NCBI RefSeq assembly: GCF_000189635.1
Contig: NW_002476420.1
Location: 312,683-376,682 of the forward strand
Direction: 5' to 3'
Length of the DNA: 64,000 nt
Source: Tetrahymena thermophila SB210
Lineage: Eukaryota > Ciliophora > Oligohymenophorea > Hymenostomatida > Tetrahymenidae
The notes below the pieces were generated by a model that searched no databases, was not told where the DNA came from, and worked only from the letters and a program-made list of their open reading frames with translations. Shown here piece after piece: positions 39,506 to 50,540 of this stretch. Both the position numbers and the translations under genes were made by a program. Position 1 is the stretch's first letter, and each line of letters starts with the position of its first letter.

Positions 39506-41531
39506 ATGAACTAACACAACGAAGAGGTAAAATATTTGATATTTTTAGTAGCTTTTACACGCATCATGCATATGAATAAAAGATTGATTTATTGATTATT
39601 TTATTCATTTAGATAATTCATAATTTTCAAACGTTTGCTCAATGAAATACATTTTAAATAATATAAAAAGTTCTTCACACTAAATGAGCTGTATCTGAAG
39701 TAGAAAAGAAGTATCCATATTGTAGCAATTATTTTAGATTGCACAGCATAATATAAAACTGCAAACGACTATTTGACAAGAATAAAAATTATTGATGATA
39801 CATTTGTGAAAGTTGATAATAACGACACTAAGAAAGGATACTTTGAAGTTTGCCAGTTCAGTTAATTAAGGTGCAAAAGTCCCAAAGTTTAGAAAATTGG
39901 GGACATTATTTATTTAAGGAGATACAATGTTTCTGCTGTAAATATTAAGATATTTTGCTTTGTTTAATTATTCATATTAGGTCTAATTTCTTTATTAGTT
40001 TGTGTTTTTGTTTATTTACTCTACTAGCAATTTAGCAAATACAAGTAGAATGAGTTTGATCATTGATTGAACTTTTAAAATATTAAAAAGAACGATGACG
40101 ATAGATTGTAAATCTAGACAAACCACTAAGCAAAATGCAGCTTTCACATATTTGACTCAGAGTAATAGCATTACAATGTAATTGACTCTGACTATGATGG
40201 ACAGCTATAAATTTCTGAGATACTATAGGAGAGGATTAAATAATTAAGAAGTTATTGCTTTTAAATATTTTCAACTAAGAGCTGTAAATATATAATATTT
40301 TATATCAACTTTTTAGACATATTGTTTTTGTATTAAATTAGTAATGCAAATGATTTGGTATGGACTTGAACCTCAAAGAGAGAATTAAATCAATAAAAAA
40401 GACTTTGACATGCTTTTAAGGATTTAGGATATTGAATAAATTTAAAATTTTGATGAAAGCCTTGACCCTATTCCAATGGTAAAGCTTACATTAATAGATT
40501 CTGACAACAATAATTACTATCTTACATTCCAAGACAGAAACTATACAAAAGGCTAGGTTGTCAAGATAAGATCTGTCCGCCATATGTAAAAATTTGTGCA
40601 AATATTAATAATAACTCTAATATCTATAAATAAAATAGAGAAAACGAAGGAGTTATTGTCAAGAATGATTATTCAAATGTCTTAAAACTCTCCAATTTCT
40701 TTTATGACTTCAAAAATTTCCAATAAATTAAATATGACATGATTGAATACATGAAAAATAATTTTGATTTTGATGATTACATAGAAGATCCAAGCGATGA
40801 ATACAGAAGATGTAATCAAAAAAAAAAAAAAATAAATAAATAAATAAAGGGGGAACTTTATAATTTTTTTTTATTTGACAAAAGTTTCCGTCTTAAAGAA
40901 GATCCACTCTACAAACAATACCATAACATCACTTTAGGATTTATTAAAGATACAAACAAACCCTTCTCAATATAGCATAATCAAGACTTAAAAATTTAAA
41001 ACGCAATGCTACATCGTTGATATCTAACCTTAGACACTAGAAGAAGCTGTTAAAAAAGTTTCTTATATGAACCATAATATTTGGTAAAAATGAATTAAAG
41101 AAAATGTTATTCTAAATTATAGTTTGATAAAATAGTGTGTCATTAAAAGACTCCAGCAATTATAATAAGCATGCTGAGCTTAACAGGATATTAGAAGCTT
41201 AAATTGTAGTGAAAGATTAATCTATTGACTCTACTCTAAATATTCTATAATTAGTTTTAATCTAAGAAGAAAGAGAAAAGCACCACGTAAATAATTATTA
41301 TGTATTAGAAAATAAAAGCTCATTGTATAAAAAAAGGATTTCTTTAAAGGAGTTGAACTGTAAAAAATAACATCAGAAAATATTTAATAATATGAACAAA
41401 ACTACTAAAAAATTTGCTAGAGATTATGTAGTCATTCAAATACTCATAGGACTGTAGACATCGTTGTTTAGCCAATTCTTTTTAATGATAGAATTCTTTT
41501 TAGAATCGTTGATACTTAATTTCTACCCTGA
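39506..41531 (+). CDS. POT1/TEBP-alpha family telomere end-binding protein, copy B
   Basis: This gene is a tandem paralogue of the gene ending at 38235. It starts with a short exon (MNQHNEE, 39506-39526) and ends at TGA 41529-41531, with about eight introns and roughly 460 residues. Blocks match copy A one for one: SIHIVAIILDCTAQYKTAND, LTRIKIIDDTF, KIGDIIYLRRYNVS, RIKQLRSYCF (A: RIQDLRDYSF), DFDMLLRIQDIEQIQNFD, VKLTLIDSDNNNYYLTF, GQVVKIRSVRH, FKTQCYIVDIQPQTLEEAV, LNRILEAQIVVKDQSID, DFFKGVELQK and RIVDTQFLP. A TGA near 40070 lies in the naive frame. A 60-nt intron starting GTAGAATGAG and ending ACGATAG removes it and restores alignment to copy A. Exon sequence differs widely between the copies, so the duplication is old or both copies have evolved fast. 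Confidence 0.83.
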
Positions 41532-42430
41532 TCATTTATAAATATATTCTTACCATTAAAAAAATATTTTGTTACTTTAAATACAATTTATTCCATAAAT
41601 AGTGTAAAAAACAATTTTAAAATTTTTGAGTAAGTAAATGAATAAATGTTAAGATATTTGAACAAAAGCAAAATCTCTAATTTTTTTACAAAAATTCAAA
41701 TGTAAAAATATAAAAAAAGCTTAATCTTAAAAATTGTTTGATGAAAACTAAAGCGTGAATTTTTCAAAATTTTAGAACCTTCTTTTAATTTTAATAAATA
41801 AAATAATTAAATAAATAAAAGTATTTTTTTTATTAATAATTCTTTTAATTTAATAATACGCTCTATATAAGAAAATCCACCCAAATTTTTGATCATTAAC
41901 GAAATAGTTTTGACACTTTCCCTCAAAAATATTTTTTATAATTTTTTTATTTTTTAATAATGAGATAATTCATAAAGTATTTTATCTCTCGTTTGTTTTA
42001 GATTGATTGATTGATTAATTTCATTTAAAAATCGTCTATCAGAAAATTTAATTATAAAAATAGCTAATTTGTAGCGAGATTTCATTAAAGTTAATTAAAG
42101 AAAAGACTTTATTGTGTCTCTCTCAATTAATATAATTAATTAATTCTAATTAGTCCTATATTTTTCTAATCTGAAAAAAAGCATTTTAGCTTTATTAAAA
42201 GTGTATTTAATTTCTAAAATTTATTATAAATAATTAATGTAAATTAAATTTTTGAAGCAAAACATAAGAAAAAATCACTTTTCTTATTTTTTTGATAAAC
42301 TAATAACTTTATTAACTAATTAAAAAATTAGATAAAATTGCAAATGTTTTAATAACATTTTCATCTCTAATAACCAAGAATTACTTAAAATGAATATAAA
42401 ATTTTCAATTAAGAGCAAATTGAATAATAT
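41532..42430. other. Gap before the FHA protein gene
   Basis: AT-rich spacer on the plus strand between two genes of the same orientation. It carries a short GATT tandem run near 42002. No gene is supported. Confidence 0.6.
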
Positions 42431-44296
42431 ATGCCTCTTATTCAGAACTAGACATATAGGAATTAAGAGAATAATTAGTAGGAGTATGATTAATTATAAA
42501 CTGCTAATCAAGTAGATGTATAAAACCTTCCCCGTAACCATTAATTATTATTATAAGCAATAAAAGAAGAGATAGAAGAAAACATTTATGGAACAAAAGT
42601 TATAAATGCTCTACTCCCATCTGCAGAAAAGAAGAATTTACAAGATATAGAAGAAGAAGATGATGATGAATAAATTATATAAAATAAAATTGAAGAGGAA
42701 CTGAAGATTATAGGCGATGAGTAAGACAATTCTAATAATTATGATGATGATTTATAGAATACTTTTGAAAATTAAAATTGCATGCTTTTTCGAGATGATG
42801 GCTTTGGCTAGCACTAAGTTTTAGGATTAGTTCATGAAGCGAATGATATCGACGAAGACTAAAATGATAATGATATAGATATTTAAAATGAAGAAATTTA
42901 GTTATAAAAGATAAATAAAAAGGGGTACGGTATGTAATTAAGCGTTGAAGAAGATAAGATAAAAGAAAGAGATTTTTAAAAATATCAAAAATAAAGAAGA
43001 TTATTAAAAATTGATGAATATATAAATAATTAACAATAAATGAGCTCTTAATTAGAAAAAGGGTTCATCAATACAAACTCATTTAAAGTATCAGTTTTAG
43101 ACACATTTTATTAGGATGATATCCTATTTGAAAAAGTAATAAAAAATGGAAGCATTTCATCATAGCCAACAAAAATAAACTGTGAAGATATAATTATAGG
43201 AAGAGGAAATTAAAAAAATACTAAAATTGATATAAATATAAATAGAGACTCACAGGTTTCTAAGCAGCACTGCAAGCTGGTAACTGAATACTATTACAAA
43301 TAAAATAATTCTTAATTAGAAGGCTTAGATTTATTAATTAATTATTACGAGTAAATATACAAGAAAAATAAAGATAAAATAGATATTTAAACAAGAGCTC
43401 TCACTTTGCCATAAATACAATATACTTTAAAAAAATTTCTATATCAAAAACCTAGCTTATATTTAGTTGATTTAAGTAGCTCAAATGGCTCACAGATACT
43501 TATTGATTATTAAAAATATACAAGATTAGGCTATGATTAATTTTTATAGTGCGGATCAATTAATTTGCATGTATTAGAGATTAATGATTTAAAGCATTAT
43601 GATAACTTTTTATCTTTAATTTCAGATTATTTACTAGAAGAACTTTAAAGAGAGATGTCTCATGAGCAATAAACGTTTAGCAAGTGTGGTTTGCCTCAGA
43701 AGTATTTAAATTTTGTTATTGAAAGCTTTAAACAAATTTCTGCTCTCCTCAAAAAAATAAATTTATATTAGACAATTCAAAAATAAGGTTTAACAGAAAT
43801 TTATAGATTTTGGATACTAAAATTCTTGAATGCTAAATTAAAGAAAAGAGAAGCATTTGAAATTAAGATGATCCCTTACATCAAAATAAAAGCTTAATAA
43901 TACCTGAAATAAGATAGACCTAAAAATTACTTTCTATTTCATGACGAAGAAAATCCAAAAATATTTAAAGTAGGCAAAAGTGTAGAGTGTGATGTACAAC
44001 TTGATAGCAACTTAATTTCTAGAAATCATTGTGAAATCAATTACAATCCTCAAACCAGTTAATGGCTCATAAGAGACGGTTTTCAATAAGACAAAGAAAG
44101 AAAACCCAGTAAGAACAAAACATGGATTAATCTGTATAATTGTAAATAAAGCGAATACTCTGAAACAATTCCATTCAGATTAGAGCCTGATTAAGAATCT
44201 GTAATAAAGTTAGGAAATACAATTATAAAAATAAATAAAGAAGAAGAACACTTTGAATATCATAATCAATAATAATAAAATAAGCTTTTTATATGA
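42431..44296 (+). CDS. Protein with two forkhead-associated (FHA) domains
   Basis: An uninterrupted ciliate-code ORF of 621 codons runs from ATG 42431 (MPLIQNQTYRNQ) to TGA 44294-44296, without introns. FHA domains bind phosphothreonine peptides. The first, about residues 250-390, has IIIGRGNQ, SQVSKQHCKL and LVDLSSSNGSQI. The second, about 505-600, has FKVGKSVECDVQL, LISRNHCEI and a shortened NKTWINL end in place of the usual NGT.vN. The GR, S..H and N(G) elements that contact the phosphopeptide are visible in both, the second with K for R. The first 240 residues are acidic (EEEDDDEQ) and Gln/Asn-rich, with no recognisable domain. The role is unknown. FHA pairs occur in checkpoint, chromatin and signalling proteins, but nothing here picks one. 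The start could be slightly different, because no other in-frame ATG lies just upstream. Confidence 0.85.
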
Positions 44297-45869
44297 AAAA
44301 ATATTAATATGTGCTTTAAAAACATTAATGAATCTCTAATCAAATAAAATAATATTTTTATAAATATACTTGTTTTCATCTCCTTAATTATGTGTTTTTA
44401 ATTAAAAGTTAAAATACTTTTACTAATCATCATAAAAGTCTTTTAATTCTTTCTTTCTTAATTTCGTAAAAATTATTATTTTATTTGTTATTTATTTTTT
44501 TAACTAAAAAAATCTTAAAAATTCTAATAATTTCTTTTAATTTTCGTTTTTCACTAAATATGAAATTATTTATTTATTTATCTTTTCATCTATTTCTTAA
44601 TTAAATATATTTATTTAAGTAAGTCATTTTTAAAATTGTTTAAAATATGTTAATGTTATCCTTAAAATTTGATAAAGTTATCATTTTTTTTAAATTATGC
44701 TAACTAACTAACTTATTTAAATTCAATATTGATTTATTTTTTTTGAAATTTTAAGATATCAATCAATTTAAAACAAACGCAATTTAAAAAATTAAAATGT
44801 TTTTCTTAAATCTAAAACTATTTATTTTTTGGAATTAAATATTTAAAAATTTAATCGTTTTGGTTATTTAAATTAAATATTAATTTATTTTTTTTTAAAT
44901 CTTAAGATATTAATTAATTTAAAACAAACACAATTTAACAAATAAAAATGTTTTTCTTAAATTTAAAACTATTTATTTTAACTATGTATTCATTATATTA
45001 TACAAGTTAAAAAATTATTATTTTATTTGTTATTTATTTTTTTTAATTAAAAAAATCTTAAAAATTCAAATAATTTCATTTAATTTTCATTTTTCACTAA
45101 ATATGAAATTATTTATTTATTTATCTTTTCATCTATTTTTTAATTAAATATATTTATTTAAGTAAGTCAATTTAAAAATTGTTTAAAATATGTTAATGTT
45201 ATCTTTAAAATTAGATAAAGTTATTATTTTTTTAAAATTATACTAACTAACTTATTAAAATTCAATATTGATTTATTTTTTTGAAATTTTAAGATATTAA
45301 TCAACTTAAAACAAACACAATTTAACAAATAAAAATGTTTTTCTTAAATTTAATATTACTTTTTGCAATTAAATATTTTAAAATTTAATCGTTTTGGTTA
45401 AAACCTTAATAGATAGTTCATGTAAATATGTATTCAATATAATGTATATCCATAATTAAAAATACAAAAAATAAAATTTTTATTGACTTGATTTAGCTAT
45501 TCAATTTTGGTATTAAAATCTTCAAATTTAATATTTATTTTTTTAAAATCCTTTGATTAATATTAGTTGAAATAATTCTAAGTTCTCAAACAAATATAAA
45601 TAAATTTTACTTAATAAATATCTTGTAAAAATGATTTTTTATTGAGAAATAAAACAGAATTATTTATTAATTAATTGTAAAAGGAAATAAAAGTGAAAGA
45701 AGAATGAATTTTAAAAAAATGAAAATTTAGAGAAATTAAAAACATAAATGCAATCTATGAAATTGTTTGTTTTTAGAAATAGAAAATACATAATTTTAAT
45801 ATAATTTGTTTGTTTATGTTTTGCAAATAATGGTCAACAAAAATTTTAGGAGCTTCTTTTTTGGAAAAA
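44297..45869. other. Convergent intergenic gap rich in direct repeats
   Basis: About 1.6 kb between the 3' ends of the FHA gene and the coiled-coil gene. It has no coding signal. More than half of it is a direct duplication, listed separately. Confidence 0.65.
44470..45405. repeat. ~540-bp direct repeat with a partial third copy
   Basis: The block starting AATTATTATTTTATTTGTTA near 44470 recurs near 45013. It continues through TTCACTAAATATGAAATTAT, ATTTAAGTAAGTCA, AAATATGTTAATGTTAT and TTTAATCGTTTTGGTT at about 541 bp distance. A shorter copy of the last part (AATTTAAAACAAACACAATT, TGTTTTTCTTAAAT) sits between them at about 44870-44985. Identity looks high over long stretches, higher than in the other intergenic repeats of this window. 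Confidence 0.8.
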
Positions 45870-48800
45870 TCACTTGTGAGCAACACCAGAGCTTCTGACG
45901 TAAGAAGATTGGGAAATAACTTAGGAAGATGAAGAGGAAGAGAAAGAGATTTGTTGGACTCTAACCTTGAGGTTTTCTAATAATTAGGAGAAGCTGGCGT
46001 GTCTGACACTGATGGATTACCATTCATCGATGATTTGTTAGTAAGAAGAAACGATAACTCTGAGGTTGGAGTTTTCTTCGGTGAGTTAGGTAACCTTTCT
46101 GCTTAAGAATTCGATTTGTTGAGTCATGTGGACGAGCTTTTCTTCTAAGGCTTACTTGTCTCTCAAAGAAATTTCCAAATCTCCTTGGTTTCTAGATCTC
46201 TTAACAGCTTCATCATTGAGGAGAGCTTCTAATTCAGCAATTCTCTATCTGAGTAATTAGTTATTCTTTTCACATTCTTGGAGCTTAGCTTGGACGAGGT
46301 TGAATTCCTAGAGGGCGATTTCTAATTCGGCTAATCTCTTTCTGAGTTAGTCGATTTCAGTGGTCTTAACGACGAGGAGTTCAGTGAGTCTTCTGACTTC
46401 TTCAGAAGCGTTCTACAATTATTGAAGGTTGATTTGGAGTTGAGAGATTTCGATTCTGAGTTAGTTAATTTGACCATCCTTTTCTTAGATTTACTTTTCG
46501 TAAGAAGTGACCTTCATGTTCAAGAATTCAATCTATTAGGTCATGTGGACGAGCTTTTCTTCGAGGGCTTGCTTGTCTCTGAGGGAGATGGCGAGTTCAC
46601 CGTCCTTCTTGCTTCTCTTGACGTTTTCGTCGTTGAGTTGAGCTTCAAGTTCAGCAACTCTCTATCTAAGAGCGTTGATAACATTTTCGTATTCCTTAAC
46701 TCTGATTTCATAAACTCTGAGTTAGTTAATGATGTTGTCTCTTTCAGCAACTTGACCAGTTAATTAGTTAACCTTTTGAGATAAGAATTCAATTTGTTGG
46801 GTCATGTGGACGAGCTTTTCTTCGAGGGCTTGCTTGTCTCTGAGGGAGATGGCGAGTTCACCGTCCTTCTTGCTTCTCTTGACGTTTTCGTCGTTGAGTT
46901 GAGCTTCAAGTTCAGAAACTCTCTATCTAAGAGCGTTGATGACATTTTCGTATTCCTTAACTCTGATTTCATAAACTCTGAGTTAGTTAATGATGTTGTC
47001 TCTTTCAGCGAGTTATTATTATTATTCACCAAGGATCTTTTCGTATTGGGCAACCTTTTGGCTTAAGAATTCGATCTACTAGGTCATGTGAACGAGCTTT
47101 TCTTCAAGAGCTTGCTTGTCTCTGAGGGAGATGGCGAGTTCACCGTCCTTCTTGCTTCTCTTGACGTTTTCGTCGTTGAGTTGAGCTTCAAGTTCAGCAA
47201 CTCTCTATCTAAGAGCGTTGATGACGTTTTCGTATTCCTTAACTCTAATTTCGAAGACTCTGAGTTAGTTAATAATGTTATCTCTTTCAGCGAGTTATTA
47301 TTATTGTTCACCAAGAATCTTTTCGTATTGAGCAACCTTTTGGCTTAAGAATTCAATTTGTTGGGTCATGTGAACGAGCTTTTCTTCAAGAGCTTGCTTG
47401 TCTCTGAGGGAGATGGCGAGTTCACCGTCCTTCTTGCTTCTCTTGACGTTTTCGTCGTTGAGTTGAGCTTCAAGTTCAGCAACTCTCTATCTAAGAGCGT
47501 TGATGACATTTTCGTATTCCTTAACTCTGATTTCGTAAACTCTGAGTTAGCTGATGATTTAGTCTCTTTCAGCAACTTGACCAGTTAATTAGTTAACCTT
47601 TTGAGATAAGAATTCAATTTGTTGGGTCATGTGGACGAGCTTTTCTTCAAGAGCTTGCTTGTCTCTGAGGGAGATGGCGAGTTCACCGTCCTTCTTGCTT
47701 CTCTTGACGTTTTCGTCGTTGAGTTGAGCTTCAAGTTCAGCAATTCTCTATCTGAGAGCATTAATGATTTGTTCATATTCACCAACTCTTTATTCAAACA
47801 TTCTGAGTTAGTTAATGAGGAGTTCTTATTCAGAGACTCTCTTTCTAAGAGATTCAACTTCAGCAGTTCTAGTAACAAGGTTTTGTTATAAGGTAACGAC
47901 TTATTCTTAGAGTTAAGCGATTTGAGAGTTAGATAATCTGAGTTGGTTGAGTTCAATGTTAAGTTGAGTGATGGTTTGGTCCTTTTCTCTAATAACCTAG
48001 TTCAATCTTTCGATTTGTTGGCTGAGGTATTAGATTTGTTGTTCGTAAGATCCTACCTTAGCAGCAATACCTTCTAACTCAATGATTCTAGTTCTTTGGG
48101 CATTGATATCTTGTTCTTGAGCAGCAACCTTTCTTGTTAAGAATTCGACTTGTTGAGTCAAGTGAACAAGCTTTTCTTCAAGAGCTTGCTTGTCTCTGAG
48201 AGAAATGGCGAGTTCACCATCCTTCTTAGATCTCTTGACGTTTTCATCATTGAGTAAGTTTTGTAATTCTTCAATCTTCTTGATAAGGAGGAGAGAGTTG
48301 TTTTCAGATTCTTGTAACTTGGCTCTCAAAGCATTGATTTCTTATTCGTATTAGGAACATCTGATTTCGAACATTCTTAATTGAGAAATAACTTGATCTT
48401 GTTGGCCAAGTCTATTTCTCAAGTCCTCGATAATCTTTTCTTATTGAATCAAGTATTATTCGAGTTCAGTAACCTTTCTTCTCAAAGGTTCAGCTTCAAC
48501 CTTAACTTGAGTGATCTTTTCTAATTCAGCAGTAGTGAGGACGAGTCTGGTGGCAAGGTTTTCGTTTTAGATCTTTAAGTTGTTGATTTGGATATCTCTA
48601 GAGGCAATCAAGGATTAGAATTCAGTGATCTTAACAGTTAATTCCTTAAGTTAGATGATCATTCTGTCTCTTTCTTGTAAGACTGAGTTGAATTAGTCTT
48701 CCAAGTTCTTCTTTGATCTCTTGACGTTTTCATTTTCAGCGTCAGAGAGAGCCTTGATGTTGTTCAATTCATATCTCAATTTGTTGATTTCTTCGTTGTT

Positions 48801-50372
48801 TTCAATGTAAACAATCTATTCAACTTCTTGAGGAGTGTTGTTTCTTAAGGTGATGAGTTCTTCAGTCAAGGTCTTGTTTTAGAGTTCCAAACTATAAGTT
48901 AATAAAATAATTAGTTAGTTAAAATTTATTTATTTAGATATGATGAATAGTTAATTAGTTAGTCTCTAAAAAGTAGGATTTATTTATTAATTATTTTCTA
49001 TTGTCTTTTTCTATCCTTCTTTTTAATTTTTTCTATGGTTTTTATTTCTTTCCACTTTCTTCTCTTTATAAATTAATTAAATAAATTGCTACTGGTCAAC
49101 TAATTAAAATTTTAATTAATTTTTATTTTCTTTATTTATTTTTTTTATTATTTTATATCTTCTGGTCTACCACCTATTGATTTTACTTTTTCCTATCAAT
49201 CTTTCTTTTTTTGTATGTATAAATGTAATGGCGAATTAATGAATGAATAAAAGAATGAATGAATCAATCAATTAATCAGTCAACCAATTTGTAATTCTAT
49301 TACATCATTAGATGAATTAAATTTTTTATTTTTATTAGTTTTATCAGTAGGGTAATATTAGTTTAAATCTTTTATTTTAACACTGCTACTTCTCCTTATC
49401 CTTTTTCTCCCAATAGTCGACTGCTTCAGTAAATGAAGGTATGTACGATCAGATTATATTCATTCATTTTTTGGCTTTGTACTTTAAAAGAGAAGCTTTT
49501 GAATGACTGTTACTCAAAACTTTTCATACCTTTTACCTACTATTTGCTTGAGGGTAGAAAAGTTTGAGTAAACGACTACTTCCTTCACTCTTTAGATCAA
49601 TCAATGACTATAGAATTAAGATAGAAAAACACTACAATTTCTTAGAAAATTTAACCTAAAAGTAGCATTTTTGTTAAAAATACTAACTAGAAGGCTGTTA
49701 TTTTCTTTGATATGTATTTATCTATCTCTTTTCTACACCTTTGAGTACTGAGTCCTTTTTGCTTAATAAGAACCATAAAGCTAGCTGCTAAAGAGCTACT
49801 GAAGAGTCAATTTAAGGAGTTTTAAAAAGTGATTGGAGTATGAAAAGAGCAGATTTGGTATGATAGGGTGTGGAAAGAAAAATCAAAAAGAAAATGCTGA
49901 AAAGGGAGATAGAAGTAAGAAGAGATTGAGACTAAATACTGTAAAAAGATGTAAAATATTACGCTGAAATACGTTATCTGAGAAGGTTGAGTTCAGAAGT
50001 GTTACTGCTTTCGACCTTAACAATCTTTTCAACGTAGATAGGGTTTTAGACAGTAGATTGGGAGACGTAAATGGGAGCTTGACCCTTTTCAATGTGAGAA
50101 ACATTGACTACGTGCTTACCGTATTGAGAAGATCTAATAGGAGATTCAGATCTGTAGACGAAGGTCTTGGATTGTCTGGTGGGAGAACCTTAAGTGGTGG
50201 TGAGGATCTAGCTGACGACTTAGTTGCTGGATGCCAATTGAATGGGATGTTCCGGGGAGCTAGAGTCAATCAAGGTACGTCCAGCAGTTTGGATATTGTT
50301 TTAGGAGTATTGAATGCTACCAGGTGGGACGTTGGTGCTTTGAACGAGGTTTTGACTGTATTGATAAGACAT
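45870..50372 (-). CDS. Head-rod-tail coiled-coil protein with tandem repeats
   Basis: Translation starts at ATG 50372 (MSYQYSQNLVQSTNVPPGSI) and ends at TGA 45870-45872 (SYVRSSGVAHK). The head is about 130 residues, rich in Ser, Gln, Thr and Pro, with SP-type sites (YRSESPIRSSQYG). A long intron, about 1.07 kb, then separates it from the rod. The exact head-side junction is not resolved, because the obvious donor (near 49970) is out of phase with the rod frame. The rod is about 950 residues of heptad coiled coil built on a repeated unit: LAISLRDKQALEEKLVHMTQ, then QIEFLSQKVAQYEKILGE, then RVSELEAQLNDENVKRSKK. The tail is Ser-rich (SFSSSSSSQVISQSS). Codons are strongly biased (AGA, AAG, GAC, CTC, GTC) and G+C is higher than in neighbours, as in highly expressed ciliate genes. 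It looks like an abundant filament protein, perhaps of the oral apparatus, basal body fibres or epiplasm. The specific identity is unknown. Confidence 0.85.
46530..47860 (-). repeat. Five near-identical coiled-coil repeat units (261 or 282 bp)
   Basis: The plus-strand marker GGTCATGTGGACGAGC, or its one-base variants, recurs near 46540, 46801, 47083, 47365 and 47626, giving spacings of 261, 282, 282 and 261 bp. In protein the two lengths are 87 and 94 residues. They differ by exactly one heptad (KVNQLTGQVAERD versus KVAQYEKILGEQQQQLAERD). More diverged units lie at about 46140 and 48180. Confidence 0.9.
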
Positions 50373-50414
50373 TTTCTTTTGTTGAAGAAATTGTTGTTTT
50401 TTATTGTAATTTTT

Positions 50415-50540
50415 CTGGACTTTTTTCCTTTGGGAAAGTCTGGATATCTTTTTTATTTTTATTTATTTAATTATTTTATTATGACCCACTGCTTTTGCAC
50501 TTTTCTGTTTTTGAAGCGCAATTAAAAGTAATGACCCAAA
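50415..50540 (-). promoter_or_regulatory. Candidate promoter elements of the coiled-coil gene
   Basis: Upstream of the ATG at 50372, the octamer ATGACCCA occurs twice, at 50481-50488 and 50531-50538, exactly 50 bp apart. An imperfect palindrome (GACTTTTTTCC..GGGAAAGTC, 50418-50440) lies closer to the start. These are direct observations. Any regulatory role is inference. Confidence 0.3.

Noticed and set aside
46422..47891. Series of plus-strand ORFs repeating DELFFEGLLVSEGDGEFTVL
   Set aside because: They are antisense shadows of the coiled-coil repeat on the minus strand. The minus-strand frame has heptads, codon bias and a proper start and stop.
49883..50525. Plus- and minus-strand ORFs over the head of the coiled-coil gene
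   Set aside because: The minus-strand frame starting at 50372 has the codon bias and continues into the head domain. The others are shadows or intron sequence.
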